DNA of 64,000 bases from Streptomyces liangshanensis (GCF_011694815.1 NZ_CP050177.1:2593001-2657000); one strand, 5' to 3'. Counted from the stretch's first letter, positions 26,581 to 36,366 are shown. Notes: generated from the sequence alone by a model not told the origin. Translations and numbers: made by a program.

Positions 26581-29500
26581 CTACTCCACGATGTGGCGGC
26601 CCTCTGGGCGGGCGCTGCATGAGGCGCGGAACGTGCAGTGCGCGCAGTGTTGGCCGGTGGCCGGGGTGAAGCGTTCGTCCAGGACGCGGCCGGCCGCGGA
26701 GGCCAGGAGGTCGCCGACCCACTCGCCCGCGAGCGGCTCCTGCGCCTGGACCTTGGGGAAGTCCTCGCCGCCTTCCTTCTTGGGCGCGGCCTGGCGCAGT
26801 TGGACGAGTTCGGCGCCGCCCGCCTCGGGGCGGTGGCCGTCGAAGACCTCGTCCAGGGCGCCTTCCCGGACGGCGAGCTGGTAGACCGCGAGCTGCGGGT
26901 GGTGGGCCACCTCGTCCTTGGTGGGGGCGGCCTTGCCGGTCTTGAAGTCGACGACGTACGCGCGTCCTTCGGCGTCCCGCTCGACGCGGTCCATGGATCC
27001 CCTGATGCGTACCTCGTACGGGCCCGCCTCCAGGGTGACGTCGAAGCCGTGCTCGGTGGCGGTGGCGGTACGCCCGCCCCGGTCCGTCACGTGCCAGCGC
27101 AGGAAGCGTTCGAGCGCCACGCGCGCGTGCTCTTTCTCCTGCGCGGACTTCCAGGGGGCGTCGAAGGCGAGTCCGTCCCACACGGAATCGAGTCGCTCCA
27201 TGAGGACGGCGAGATCCGCGGGGGTACGGCCGGAGGCCACCTCGTCGGCCAGGACGTGCACGACGTTGCCGAAGCCCTGGGCGGCGGTGGCGGGCGCGTC
27301 CGCCTTCACCTCGCGGCCCAGGAACCACTGGAGGGCGCAGGTGTTCTCCAGCTGGTCGAGCGTGCTGCCGGAGAGCGCCACGGGGTTGTCCCTGTCGCGC
27401 AGCGGGACCGCGCTGCGCGTCGGCTCGTACAGGCCCCACCAGCTGTGCGGGTGCGCGGCCGGGACGAGGGCGTGGCCCTCGTCGTCGGTCAGCGCGGCGA
27501 GCCGGGCGAGCCGGCGGGCGGCCGCGTCGCGCAGGGCGGGGGTCGCGTCCGGGTCGACGGTGGTGGCGCGCAGCTCGGCGACGAGCGGGGCGACGGCGAG
27601 GGGGCGGCGGGGGCGGCCGGTGACGTCCCGGGGTTCGACGCCCAGTTCGGCGAGGAAGCGGGAGGGCTGGTCGCCGTCGTCGGCGGGCGCCTTGACGGCG
27701 GTGACGACGAGGCGTTCGCGGGCGCGGGTGGCGGCCACGTAGAACAGGCGGCGCTCCTCGGTAAGAAGCGCGCCGGGACTGAGCGGTTCCGCGAGTCCGT
27801 CGCGGCCGATCCTGTCCGCCTCCAGGAGGGAGCCGCGGCGCCGCAGATCGGGCCACAGGCCCTCCTGCACGCCCGCGACGACGACGAGCCGCCACTCCAG
27901 GCCCTTGGAACGGTGGGCCGTCATCAGCCGTACGGCGTCGGGGCGGACGGCGCGGCGGCCGAGGGTGTCGGCGGCGATGTCCTGGGCGTCCAGCTCTTCG
28001 AGGAAGTTGAGCGCGCCCCGGCCGCCCGTGCGTTCCTCGGCGCGCGCGGCGGCGTCGAAGAGGGCGCAGACGGCGTCGAGGTCGCGGTCGGCGTTGCGGC
28101 CGGCCGCGCCGCCGCGCAGGGCGGCCCGCTCCAGCCGTCCGGGCCAGGGGGTGCCGTCCCACAACTCCCAGAGGGCCTCCTCGGCGGTGCCGCCGCCTTC
28201 GAGCAGCTCACGCGCCTTGCGCAGGAGCGCACCGAGGCGCTGGGCGCCCCTGGCGTACGCCGGGTCGTGCGCCACGAGCCGTTCGGGCTGCGCGAGCGCG
28301 AGGGCGAGGAGCGTGTCGGAGGACGGCGGCAGGCGGTTGCCGGCGGCACGCTCCTCGTCCCGCAACGCCCGCCCGAGCCGGCGCAGATCAGCGGTATCCA
28401 TGCCCCCGAGGGGCGAAGCGAGCAGCGCGAGCGCGGTCTCAACCCCGAGCCACCCCGCGTCCCCGTCCCCGGGGCGAGGAACTCCACCCCCGGCAGCCTC
28501 GCCGCCCCCAGGTCCACCGGGGCCCTCACCGTCGGCGCTTTCCAGGCCGCCCCCGCGTCCGTCGCGGCCATCGCCGCCCGCATGTCCAAGGCCGTCCCCT
28601 GGTCCTTCGGGGCCCTCGGCGCCCGCACGCCCGAGGCCGCCCCCATGTCCGTCCGGGCCCTCGCCCTCCGCACGTCCGAGGCCGTCCCGCGCCCCGGACA
28701 CCTCGGGCCCGCCCGACGCGTCCGTACGGACCGTCCCCGTACCGGCCGGCGCGTCCACCAGCACACCGTCGCCGGACGGCGCGACACCAGGCACACCGGA
28801 GGCAGGCACGAAGTCGGTCCCGTCCACGGACGGCACCGGCCCAGGGCCAACGACCCCGTCCCCCGCACCCTCCAGGGCCGCGGGCGCCTCGGTCGCCGCC
28901 GCAGGATCCGACCTCAACGCCGCCCGTGTCCGGGTACGTTCGGCCGCCCCGTCCCGCGCATCCTCCAAGGACGCGGACCCCTCGGCCGCCACCGCACCGT
29001 CCGCCCCGGCCACGGGCCGTACCCGCCCAAGATCAGCCGCCTCGTCCGCAGCACCCTCCAAGGACGCGGCCGCCGCCGAGTCCGCCCCCGCCGCAGGCCG
29101 TACCCCGCCCGGCTCCGCCGGTCCGCCACGCCTGCCCCCGTGCGGCGCGGACGCCTCCGCCTCGGACGGCGCCACCATCCCCGGCGCGGACGCCGCCGTC
29201 CCCGGTGCCGGGAGCGTCGTCAGCAGGCTCGGTGCCGGGGGGTGCGTTGCCGCCTGGGCGACTGCTCTCAGGGCCGTCAGGAGGGGGGACACCGCCGGCT
29301 CGTGGCGTAGGGGGACATCGTCGCCGTCCACGTCCAGGGGGACGCCCGCCGAGGTCAAGGCGCGGCGGATCGACGGGATCGTGCGGCCTCCCGCGCGGAC
29401 CAGGACCGCCATGTCCGACCAGGGGACGCCGTCCTCCAGGTGCGCGCGGCGCAGGATGTCGGCGATGTTCTCCAGCTCCGTGGAAGCCGTCGGGTACGTG

Positions 29501-30642
29501 TACGTCTCCACATGGCCGCCCTCCCGTACCGCCGCCAGCTCGCGGTGCGCCCGCGTCTTCTCGGCCGGGAGCCGGGGCAGCGGCATCCGGCGCGTCAGCA
29601 GCCGCGTCGCCTGCAGCAGCTTCGCGCCGGAACGGCGGGACGTCGTCAGGACCTCCACCCGCGCCGGCCGCCCGTCCCGGCCGGGGAACGCGTCCGGGAA
29701 GTCGAGGATGCCGTTCACGTCCGCCCCGCGGAACGCGTAGATCGACTGGTCCGGATCGCCGAACGCGACCAGCGACCGCCCCTGCCCGGCCAGCGCCTCC
29801 AACAGCCGCACCTGCGCCGGGTCGGTGTCCTGGTACTCGTCCACGAACACCACGTCGTACCGCCCGGCCAGCTGCTCCGCCACCTCGGGACGGGAGGCCA
29901 GCAGCACGGCCCGGTGGACCAGTTCCGCGTAGTCGATGACCCCCTGCATGTCCAGGACGTCCAGGTACTCGGCGAGGAAGGACGCCGCCGCCGACCAGTC
30001 CGGCCGGCCGGTACGGCGGGCGAACGCCTCCAGCGCGTCTGGACCCAGGCCCAGTTCACGGCTGCGGGCCAGCACCGCCCGTACCTCGTCGGCGAAGCCG
30101 CGGGTGGTCAGGCACGCCCGCAGCTCGTCGGGCCACCGGATGTGCGCCCGCCCCTCCCGCTCCAGGTCGAGCTGACCCGCCAGCAGGTCCCGTACCGCCA
30201 CGTCCTGCTCGGGCCCCGACAGCAGCCGCAGCGGTTCCGTGAACAGCTCCGCCTCCTGGTGGGCGCGGATCAGGGCGTAACAGAAGGAGTGGAACGTGGT
30301 CGCCTGCGGCCCGCGCACCCCGCCGAGCCGGACCGCCGTACGGTCGCGCAGCTCCACCGCCGCCTTCCGGCTGAACGTGAGCACCAGCATCCGTTCCGGG
30401 TCCGCGCCCCGCTCGACCCGCGCCGCCACCGACTCGACGAGCGTCGTGGTCTTGCCGGTGCCGGGACCCGCCAGGACCAGCAGCGGTCCGCCCGCGTGGT
30501 CAACCACCGCGCGCTGCGCCGCGTCCAGCACAGGGAGGTCCACCGGAGCGGGTGCGGTACGGACCAGTCGGTACGCGCCAGGAGTCCGCTGCCGTGCCCG
30601 GCGGTGCGGGGTACGCCCGGTGGAGGTGGAGGAGGAACTCAC
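26581..30642 (-). CDS. adnA: AdnA-type helicase-nuclease with long low-complexity insertion
   Basis: The protein has 1,353 aa. Helicase motifs: LVLAGPGTGKTTTLVE, VLTFSRKAAVELRDR, VVFVDEYQDTDPAQVRLLEA, FGDPDQSIYAFRGADVNG, and late HRSKGLEWRLVVVAGVQEG and VAATRARERLVV. The C-terminal nuclease has AYVVDFKTGKAAP and a Cys-rich end CALQW ... QHCAHCTFRASC, fitting the 4Fe-4S-containing RecB/AddB nuclease. Residues about 460-727 are an Ala/Gly/Glu/Asp-rich insertion with degenerate repeats (EGPDGHGGG, EGPGGPGGG), which makes it roughly 300 aa longer than mycobacterial AdnA. GTG start at 30642. It precedes adnB by 245 bp on the same strand. Confidence 0.88.
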   Translation of the reverse strand: MSSSSTSTGRTPHRRARQRTPGAYRLVRTAPAPVDLPVLDAAQRAVVDHAGGPLLVLAGPGTGKTTTLVESVAARVERGADPERMLVLTFSRKAAVELRDRTAVRLGGVRGPQATTFHSFCYALIRAHQEAELFTEPLRLLSGPEQDVAVRDLLAGQLDLEREGRAHIRWPDELRACLTTRGFADEVRAVLARSRELGLGPDALEAFARRTGRPDWSAAASFLAEYLDVLDMQGVIDYAELVHRAVLLASRPEVAEQLAGRYDVVFVDEYQDTDPAQVRLLEALAGQGRSLVAFGDPDQSIYAFRGADVNGILDFPDAFPGRDGRPARVEVLTTSRRSGAKLLQATRLLTRRMPLPRLPAEKTRAHRELAAVREGGHVETYTYPTASTELENIADILRRAHLEDGVPWSDMAVLVRAGGRTIPSIRRALTSAGVPLDVDGDDVPLRHEPAVSPLLTALRAVAQAATHPPAPSLLTTLPAPGTAASAPGMVAPSEAEASAPHGGRRGGPAEPGGVRPAAGADSAAAASLEGAADEAADLGRVRPVAGADGAVAAEGSASLEDARDGAAERTRTRAALRSDPAAATEAPAALEGAGDGVVGPGPVPSVDGTDFVPASGVPGVAPSGDGVLVDAPAGTGTVRTDASGGPEVSGARDGLGRAEGEGPDGHGGGLGRAGAEGPEGPGDGLGHAGGDGRDGRGGGLESADGEGPGGPGGGEAAGGGVPRPGDGDAGWLGVETALALLASPLGGMDTADLRRLGRALRDEERAAGNRLPPSSDTLLALALAQPERLVAHDPAYARGAQRLGALLRKARELLEGGGTAEEALWELWDGTPWPGRLERAALRGGAAGRNADRDLDAVCALFDAAARAEERTGGRGALNFLEELDAQDIAADTLGRRAVRPDAVRLMTAHRSKGLEWRLVVVAGVQEGLWPDLRRRGSLLEADRIGRDGLAEPLSPGALLTEERRLFYVAATRARERLVVTAVKAPADDGDQPSRFLAELGVEPRDVTGRPRRPLAVAPLVAELRATTVDPDATPALRDAAARRLARLAALTDDEGHALVPAAHPHSWWGLYEPTRSAVPLRDRDNPVALSGSTLDQLENTCALQWFLGREVKADAPATAAQGFGNVVHVLADEVASGRTPADLAVLMERLDSVWDGLAFDAPWKSAQEKEHARVALERFLRWHVTDRGGRTATATEHGFDVTLEAGPYEVRIRGSMDRVERDAEGRAYVVDFKTGKAAPTKDEVAHHPQLAVYQLAVREGALDEVFDGHRPEAGGAELVQLRQAAPKKEGGEDFPKVQAQEPLAGEWVGDLLASAAGRVLDERFTPATGQHCAHCTFRASCSARPEGRHIVE

Positions 30643-30851
30643 GTGGATCGCCGGTCCTGGAGAGGGTGCTGCTGGAACTGGGGAGCGTACGGGAGCGGGC
30701 GGGGTGAACGGGCGTGCGGGGCATGACGGGACATGCGGGCGGCCCCGGGCCCGCCGACGCTACGCCGATCCGTGGCGGCGAGGTCCGTACGCCGTCCGGT
30801 GCCCGGTCGCGCCGCCGGATCCCCCGCCGCGCCGCCGAATGTCGGAAGCTG

Positions 30852-31268
30852 TCATGTATGAGCTCCGTCGCCGGTGTCCGCGTCAGCAGCCCCGCCGTCC
30901 CATCGGGCCCGCCTCAGGTCGAGGCGCGGCAGATGGCCGTCGGCGTCGCGCGCGGCCTCGCGCAGCGGGGTGCCTTCCTCGCGGTAGTGGTCGAGGGCGC
31001 GCAGTTCGTGACCCGCCAGCAGCACCCCGTCCGCGCGGACGACACGCCACCACGGCACGGCTCCGCCGTACAGCGCCAGCACCCGGCCGACCTGGCGCGG
31101 GCCGCCCTCGCCGAGCCACTCCGCGACATCGCCGTACGTCATCACCCGGCCGGGCGGCACCAGCTCGACGACCTCCAGCACCCGCTCCGCGTACGGGGGC
31201 AGCTCTCCCGGCTCCTCCCGCCTCCCGGACACCGGCGTGTCCGGCTTGTCCCGCTCCTCGTGCCTCAT
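30852..31268 (-). CDS. alkyltransferase-like (ATL/MGMT-family) protein lacking active-site Cys
   Basis: The 138-aa protein has the MGMT/Ada C-terminal DNA-binding fold: ERVLEVVELVPPGRVMTYGDVAEWLG (winged helix with Tyr) and GRVLALYGGAVPWWRVVRADG. The alkyl-acceptor PCHRV motif of true methyltransferases is replaced by PWWRV, so it cannot accept an alkyl group on Cys. Such alkyltransferase-like proteins bind O6-alkylguanine and flag lesions for nucleotide excision repair. An ATG at 31277 is also possible, but 31268 has better ribosome-site spacing. Upstream of adnA by about 210 bp on the same strand. Confidence 0.88.
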   Translation of the reverse strand: MRHEERDKPDTPVSGRREEPGELPPYAERVLEVVELVPPGRVMTYGDVAEWLGEGGPRQVGRVLALYGGAVPWWRVVRADGVLLAGHELRALDHYREEGTPLREAARDADGHLPRLDLRRARWDGGAADADTGDGAHT

Positions 31269-31348
31269 CCGGTCCATCCTGCCGCACGCCACCGACAACC
31301 CGCCCGCCCCCGTCACCCCCTCGCGCCCCAGCGCATTCGTTCGGTCAC

Positions 31349-31366
31349 CGTGTGTGCATACACACG
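31349..31366. promoter_or_regulatory. inverted repeat in divergent ATL / flippase intergenic region
   Basis: CGTGTGT and ACACACG (7-bp perfect arms) flank GCAT, in the roughly 240-bp space between the divergent alkyltransferase-like and pseudokinase-flippase genes. It could be an operator for either. Confidence 0.4.
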
Positions 31367-31507
31367 CAAAGGGACGTATCTCGCACACTCCACGCCCCCG
31401 CAATGCACCCTGATGCCCCCGTCTGTCGGCCGCTCGTGCCACCATCATGCGGGCGGTGACTGGTGATACGAGATCAAGAAGAGACGGACTCGGCGGAGGG
31501 GCAGGAC

Positions 31508-34500
31508 GTGCAGCCACCTGCGGCGGCGGACACTTCAGGGGCTGAGTCGCGCCCCGACGCGTCCACCGGGCCGCGCCCCGGACGGTCCACCGACGACGGC
31601 CGGGCGAGGGCACACTCGGGCCCGGGCCCCGGCACGGGTCCTGGGTCCGGCGCGAACCCCGCGTCGGGCTCGGGCGCCGGGTCGAACGCGGGCGCCGGGG
31701 CGGGCACAGGGGCCGGCGAGGGGTCCGGTTCCGGCTCACGGTCCGAGCCGTCCCACAGTCCCGCGACGCCGCAAGAACCCCGCACCTCCCCGTCACCGTC
31801 AGCACCGCCCGCCCCCTCGGACCCTTCGAACCCCTCGACCCCGTCCGCCCCCTCGGCCCCGTCCGACTCCCCCGCGCCCCGCGCCGAACACACCGGAGCC
31901 ACCCGCTCCGACGCGCGCGAGGACACCGGCACGGACCCCGGCAAGGACACCGACACCACCGCCGACGACGAGGCCGGCGGCGCCACCCGCGTCGACCGCC
32001 TCTCCGGCGACGAACCGCTCCTCGCCGCCCGCGTGCACCGCCCCTCCGACCTGCTCCGCCTGCTGATCGGCCTGCTCGCCATCGGCCTGGTCATCGGCCT
32101 CTCCGCCTTCGCCCACGGCACCACCGCCGGCCTCGAACAGGACATCAGCAAGGGCACCGGCCAGGCCCCCGACCTGATGGTCAAGCTGGCGGGCCTGGCG
32201 TCGTCCATCGCCGTCCTCCTGGTCCCCGTCGCCTTCGCCATCGAACGGCTGATCAAACGGGACGGCCTGCGCATCGCCGACGGCGTGCTCGCCGCCGTCC
32301 TCGCGCACGGCGTCACCCTCGCCACCGACCTCTGGGTCGCCAGGGCCGCGCCGGAATCCATCCAGGAGGCGCTGACCAGACCCCAGCTCGGCGCCGGCCT
32401 CACCGACCCCGTACACGGCTATCTCGCGCCCGTCATCGCTTACATGACGGCCGTCGGGATGGCCCGCAGACCCCGCTGGCGGGTCGTCCTGTGGGTGGTG
32501 CTGCTGCTCGACGCCTTCGCCATGCTGGTCGCCGGCTACACCACCCCGTTCTCGATCATCCTCACCGTCCTGATCGGCTGGACCGTCGCGTACGGCACGC
32601 TCTACACCGTCGGTTCGCCCAACGTCCGCCCCACGGGCCAGACGCTGATGGCGGGTCTGCGGCGGGTGGGGTTCCGCCCGATCAGCGCCATGCGCGCCGA
32701 GGACGTGCCCGACTCCGCCGAGCAGGGCGACCGGGGCCGCCGCTACTTCGTCCCCCTGGAGGACGGTTCCCCGCTCGACGTCACCGTCGTGGACCGCGAA
32801 CAGCAGGCACAGGGCTTCTTCTACCGGGTGTGGCGGCAGCTGACCCTGCGCTCCATCACCACCCGCAGATCCATCCCCTCCCTGCGCCAGGCCCTCGAAC
32901 AGGAAGCCCTGCTCGCGTACGCCGCCATCGCCGCCGGCGCCAACGCCCCCAAACTCATCGCCACCTCGGAGCTGGGCCCCGACGCCGTCATGCTCGTGTA
33001 CGAGCACCTGGGCGGCCGGTCCCTGGACGCGCTGGCCGACGACGAGATCACCGACGAGCTGGTACGCAGTGCCTGGCGCCAGGTCAGCGCGCTCCAGTCG
33101 CGCCGTATCGCGCACCGCAGGCTCACCGGCGACGCCTTGGTGGTGGATCGTTCCGGCAGGGTGGTCCTCACCGAGCTGCGCGGCGGCGAGATCGCGGCCG
33201 GTGACGTCGTCCTGAGGATGGACACCGCCCAGCTGCTCACGACCCTGGGGTTGCGGGTCGGCGCGGAGCGCTCGGTCGCCGCCGGGGTCGAGGTGCTGGG
33301 CCCCGACGCGATCGCGGACAGCCTGCCGCTGCTCCAGCCGATCGCGCTGAGCCGCTCCACGCGCGCGACGCTGCGCCGTCTCGCGCGCGAGCGCGCGCAG
33401 CGGGAGCGGGACGCCGTGCTCAAGGCGTCGGAGGCGAACAAGCGCGCCCGGCTGGAGGAGGCCCAGGCGCACGCGGCGCACACCGCCGAGGGCACGGCCC
33501 GCGCGGCCGCCGACGGCGAGGGTGCCCGGCGGGCCGTACGCAAGTCCCTGCGGGCCGAGAAGCAGGCGGAGAAGCGGGCGATAGACGACGCGCTGGACGA
33601 GGCCCGCGAGGAGGACCTGCTCTCCCAGATCCGCCAGCAGGTGCTGCTGATCAGGCCGCAGGCGCCGGTGGAACCGGTGCGCCTCGAACGGATCAAGCCC
33701 CGCACGCTGCTCAGCTTCATCGCCGGCGCGGTCGCCGCGTACTTCCTGCTCACGCAGATCACCCAGGTCGACTTCGGCACGGTCGTCGGCGAGGCGCACT
33801 GGGGCTGGGTGGCCGCCGCGGCGGCGTTCTCGGCGCTCAGTTACGTCGCCGCCTCGATGAGCCTGCTGGGCTTCGTACCGGAGCGGGTGTCGTTCAAACG
33901 GACCGTGGAGGCGCAGGTCGCCGGGTCCTTCGTGAAGATCGTCGCCCCGGCGGCGGTCGGCGGGGTCGCGCTCAACACGCGCTTCCTGCAACGGTCGGGG
34001 GTCCGGCCGGGGCTCGCCGTCGCGAGCGTGGGCGCCTCGCAGCTCTTCGGGCTCGGCGCGCACATCGTGCTGCTGCTGTCCTTCGGCTATCTCACCGGTA
34101 CGGAGAAGACGGCCTCGCTGACCCCGTCCAGGACGGTGATCGCGGGCCTCCTCACGGTCGCGGTGCTGGTGCTGGTCGTGACGGCGATCCCCTTCCTAAG
34201 GAAGTTCGTGGTGACCCGCCTGCGGTCGCTGTTCGCCGGGGTCGTCCCGCGCATGCTCGACGTGCTCCAGCAGCCGATGAAGCTGCTCACCGGCATCGGC
34301 GGGATGCTGCTGCTGACCGGCACGTTCGTGATGTGCCTGGACGCGTCGATCCGGGCGTTCGACAACGGCAACCAGCAGCTGAGCTACGCGAGCATCGCGG
34401 TCGTCTTCCTGGCCGGCAACGCGCTGGGCTCGGCGGCGCCGACACCCGGCGGGGTGGGCGCCGTGGAGGGCGCGCTGACGCTGGGCCTGCTGGCGGTCGG

Positions 34501-34618
34501 CCTGCCCAAGGAGGTCGCGGCGCCCGCGGTGCTGCTGTTCCGCCTGATGACGCTGTGGCTGCCGGTGCTGCCGGGCTGGGTGTCGTTCAACCACCTCACC
34601 CGCAAGGGAGCCCTGTAG
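31508..34618 (+). CDS. pseudokinase - LPG-synthase-type flippase fusion membrane protein
   Basis: The protein has about 1,036 aa. A disordered Ser/Pro/Gly/Ala-rich N-terminus (to about 170) is followed by several helices (LLIGLLAIGLVIGLSAFAHG, AVLLVPVAFAIE, VLWVVLLLDAFAMLVA). A kinase-like domain follows, with EQEALLAYAAIAAGANAPKL, VMLVYEHLGGRSLD and HRRLTGDALVVDRSGRVVL. The usual HRD Asp is Arg and no DFG is seen, so it is probably catalytically dead. A charged coiled coil precedes the C-terminal membrane domain of lysylphosphatidylglycerol-synthase/TIGR00374 type (VAPAAVGGVALNTRFLQRSG, SAAPTPGGVGAVEGALT). Start: GTG 31508 with GGAGGGG upstream is preferred; GTG 31463 is in frame. Probable lipid transport/flipping; substrate unknown. 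Confidence 0.85.
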   Translation: MQPPAAADTSGAESRPDASTGPRPGRSTDDGRARAHSGPGPGTGPGSGANPASGSGAGSNAGAGAGTGAGEGSGSGSRSEPSHSPATPQEPRTSPSPSAPPAPSDPSNPSTPSAPSAPSDSPAPRAEHTGATRSDAREDTGTDPGKDTDTTADDEAGGATRVDRLSGDEPLLAARVHRPSDLLRLLIGLLAIGLVIGLSAFAHGTTAGLEQDISKGTGQAPDLMVKLAGLASSIAVLLVPVAFAIERLIKRDGLRIADGVLAAVLAHGVTLATDLWVARAAPESIQEALTRPQLGAGLTDPVHGYLAPVIAYMTAVGMARRPRWRVVLWVVLLLDAFAMLVAGYTTPFSIILTVLIGWTVAYGTLYTVGSPNVRPTGQTLMAGLRRVGFRPISAMRAEDVPDSAEQGDRGRRYFVPLEDGSPLDVTVVDREQQAQGFFYRVWRQLTLRSITTRRSIPSLRQALEQEALLAYAAIAAGANAPKLIATSELGPDAVMLVYEHLGGRSLDALADDEITDELVRSAWRQVSALQSRRIAHRRLTGDALVVDRSGRVVLTELRGGEIAAGDVVLRMDTAQLLTTLGLRVGAERSVAAGVEVLGPDAIADSLPLLQPIALSRSTRATLRRLARERAQRERDAVLKASEANKRARLEEAQAHAAHTAEGTARAAADGEGARRAVRKSLRAEKQAEKRAIDDALDEAREEDLLSQIRQQVLLIRPQAPVEPVRLERIKPRTLLSFIAGAVAAYFLLTQITQVDFGTVVGEAHWGWVAAAAAFSALSYVAASMSLLGFVPERVSFKRTVEAQVAGSFVKIVAPAAVGGVALNTRFLQRSGVRPGLAVASVGASQLFGLGAHIVLLLSFGYLTGTEKTASLTPSRTVIAGLLTVAVLVLVVTAIPFLRKFVVTRLRSLFAGVVPRMLDVLQQPMKLLTGIGGMLLLTGTFVMCLDASIRAFDNGNQQLSYASIAVVFLAGNALGSAAPTPGGVGAVEGALTLGLLAVGLPKEVAAPAVLLFRLMTLWLPVLPGWVSFNHLTRKGAL

Positions 34619-34761
34619 GGGCTGTCCGCGGGGCGAGCCCCGGCGGCTCCCTCCCCCGGACCTCGGAGCGCGGCGGCGGCTCTGTACCGGGGCGCCCGGC
34701 CCGCCACCCGCATGGCCCGCGGCCCCGGGCGCCCGGGCGGGACCCGGCGCAGGATGGATCC

Positions 34762-36366
34762 ATGCCGACCCCCTCCGCCCGGCGCACCGCGCCGCTCGCC
34801 GCTGTCACCGCCGCCGTCACCGCCGCCGCCCTCCTGGCCGTCACCGGATGCTCCGACAGCGCGGGCTCCGCCGGCGCGCGTCCCGTCGGCGGGGACAGCG
34901 GCGCCAGGAACGGGCCCACGGACCTCGCCACCCAGCGGCTGCACTGGACGGCCTGCAAGGCGCCCAGCGCCGCGCAGGGCGGCGGTACGGCCCCGTCGCC
35001 GCTCCCCGGAGGTGTCCGGTGGCAGTGCGCGTCCATGGACGTGCCCCTCGACTACGCGAAGCCGGACGGCGACACGATCAAGTTGGCGCTGATCCGCGCC
35101 GAGGCCCGCGACAGGAGCAAGCGGCTGGGCTCGCTCGTGTTCAACTTCGGCGGCCCGGGCGGTTCCGGGATCACCGCGCTGCCGTCCTTCGCCCCCGACT
35201 ACGAGACCCTGCGCGGCCGGTACGACCTGGTCAGCTTCGACCCGCGCGGGGTGGGCCGCAGCGACGGCGTGGAGTGCGAGAGCGACCGGCAGCTCGACAC
35301 GTACTACGCGCAGGACGCCACGCCCGACACGGCGGCGGAGGAGAAGACGTTCACCAAGAACCTCACGGCGTACGCGTCGGCCTGCGAGAAGAACTCGGGC
35401 CGGGCGCTGCCCCACGTGGGCACGACGAACGCCGCGCGGGACATGGAGACGATGCGCCAGGTGCTCGGCGACAGGAAGCTGAACTACTTCGGGATCTCGT
35501 ACGGCACCGAGCTGGGCGGCGTCTACGCCCACCTGTTCCCGAAGTCGGTCGGCAGGACGGTCTTCGACGCGGTGGTAGACCCGAGCCAGGACTCCGAGCA
35601 GGGCTCGCTCGGGCAGGCGCGCGGCTTCCAGCTGGCGCTGGACAACTTCGCCAAGGACTGCGTGTCGCGGGGCAACGCGTGCAAGTTGCCGGGTACGACC
35701 CCGAAGCAGATCGAGGCGTTCGTCACCGGGCTGCTCGGCCGGCTCGACAAGAAGCCCATCGCGGGGATCGGCACGCGGAAGCTGACGCAGACCGAGGCCA
35801 CCAACGGCATCGCCCAGACCCTGTACTCGCAGGAGTTCTGGCCGCTGCTGGAGCAGGGGCTCGACGAGGCGGAGGGGGGCAGCGGGGCCCTGCTGCTGGC
35901 CCTGTCGGACTCGATGAACGGCCGCGACCAGCTGGGCCGCTACAGCAACCTCCAGGCGGCGAACGCGGCGATCAACTGCGTGGACTCCAAGGAGCGTTAC
36001 ACCCTGGCGCAGACCAAGGCGAGGCTGCCGGAGTTCCGGAAGGCGTCGCCCGTCTTCGGGGACTTCCTGGGCTGGGGCCTGATGTCCTGCTCGAAGTGGC
36101 CGGTGCCGGGCCGCTGGACCCACCCGGACGTGGCCGCGCCGGGCGCCGCCCCGATCCTGGTCATCGGCAACACCGGCGACCCCGCCACGCCGTACGCGGG
36201 CGCGAGGGCGATGGTGGACGCGCTGGGCAAGGGCGTCGGCGTGGAACTCACGTACAAGGGCCAGGGCCACGGCGCGTACAACAGCGGCAACGCCTGCGTC
36301 CAGAAGGCCGTGAACGGCTTCCTGCTCAACGGAAAGCCCCCTGCCGCCAACACGGTCTGTTCCTAG
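34762..36366 (+). CDS. lipoprotein alpha/beta hydrolase, tripeptidyl aminopeptidase-like (S33)
   Basis: The 534-aa protein has a lipoprotein signal peptide with lipobox LAVTGC (Cys30). The hydrolase core shows the oxyanion-turn VFNFGGPGGSGI, the nucleophile in YFGISYGTELGG, the acid in IGNTGDPATP and the catalytic His near GQGHGAYNSGNACV. This is the S33/Tap (SlpD/SlpE) pattern of Streptomyces secreted peptidases, which release tripeptides from protein N-termini. The ATG at 34762 has an AGGA at good distance. The gene is downstream of the pseudokinase-flippase, ending close to a convergent HIT gene. Surface-attached. Confidence 0.93.
   Translation: MPTPSARRTAPLAAVTAAVTAAALLAVTGCSDSAGSAGARPVGGDSGARNGPTDLATQRLHWTACKAPSAAQGGGTAPSPLPGGVRWQCASMDVPLDYAKPDGDTIKLALIRAEARDRSKRLGSLVFNFGGPGGSGITALPSFAPDYETLRGRYDLVSFDPRGVGRSDGVECESDRQLDTYYAQDATPDTAAEEKTFTKNLTAYASACEKNSGRALPHVGTTNAARDMETMRQVLGDRKLNYFGISYGTELGGVYAHLFPKSVGRTVFDAVVDPSQDSEQGSLGQARGFQLALDNFAKDCVSRGNACKLPGTTPKQIEAFVTGLLGRLDKKPIAGIGTRKLTQTEATNGIAQTLYSQEFWPLLEQGLDEAEGGSGALLLALSDSMNGRDQLGRYSNLQAANAAINCVDSKERYTLAQTKARLPEFRKASPVFGDFLGWGLMSCSKWPVPGRWTHPDVAAPGAAPILVIGNTGDPATPYAGARAMVDALGKGVGVELTYKGQGHGAYNSGNACVQKAVNGFLLNGKPPAANTVCS

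Noticed and set aside
26405..28162. N-terminal extension of adnB far into adnA
   Set aside because: The frame stays open across the adnA coding region, but the added residues are Arg/Pro-rich nonsense without homology; helicase homology begins near 26280.
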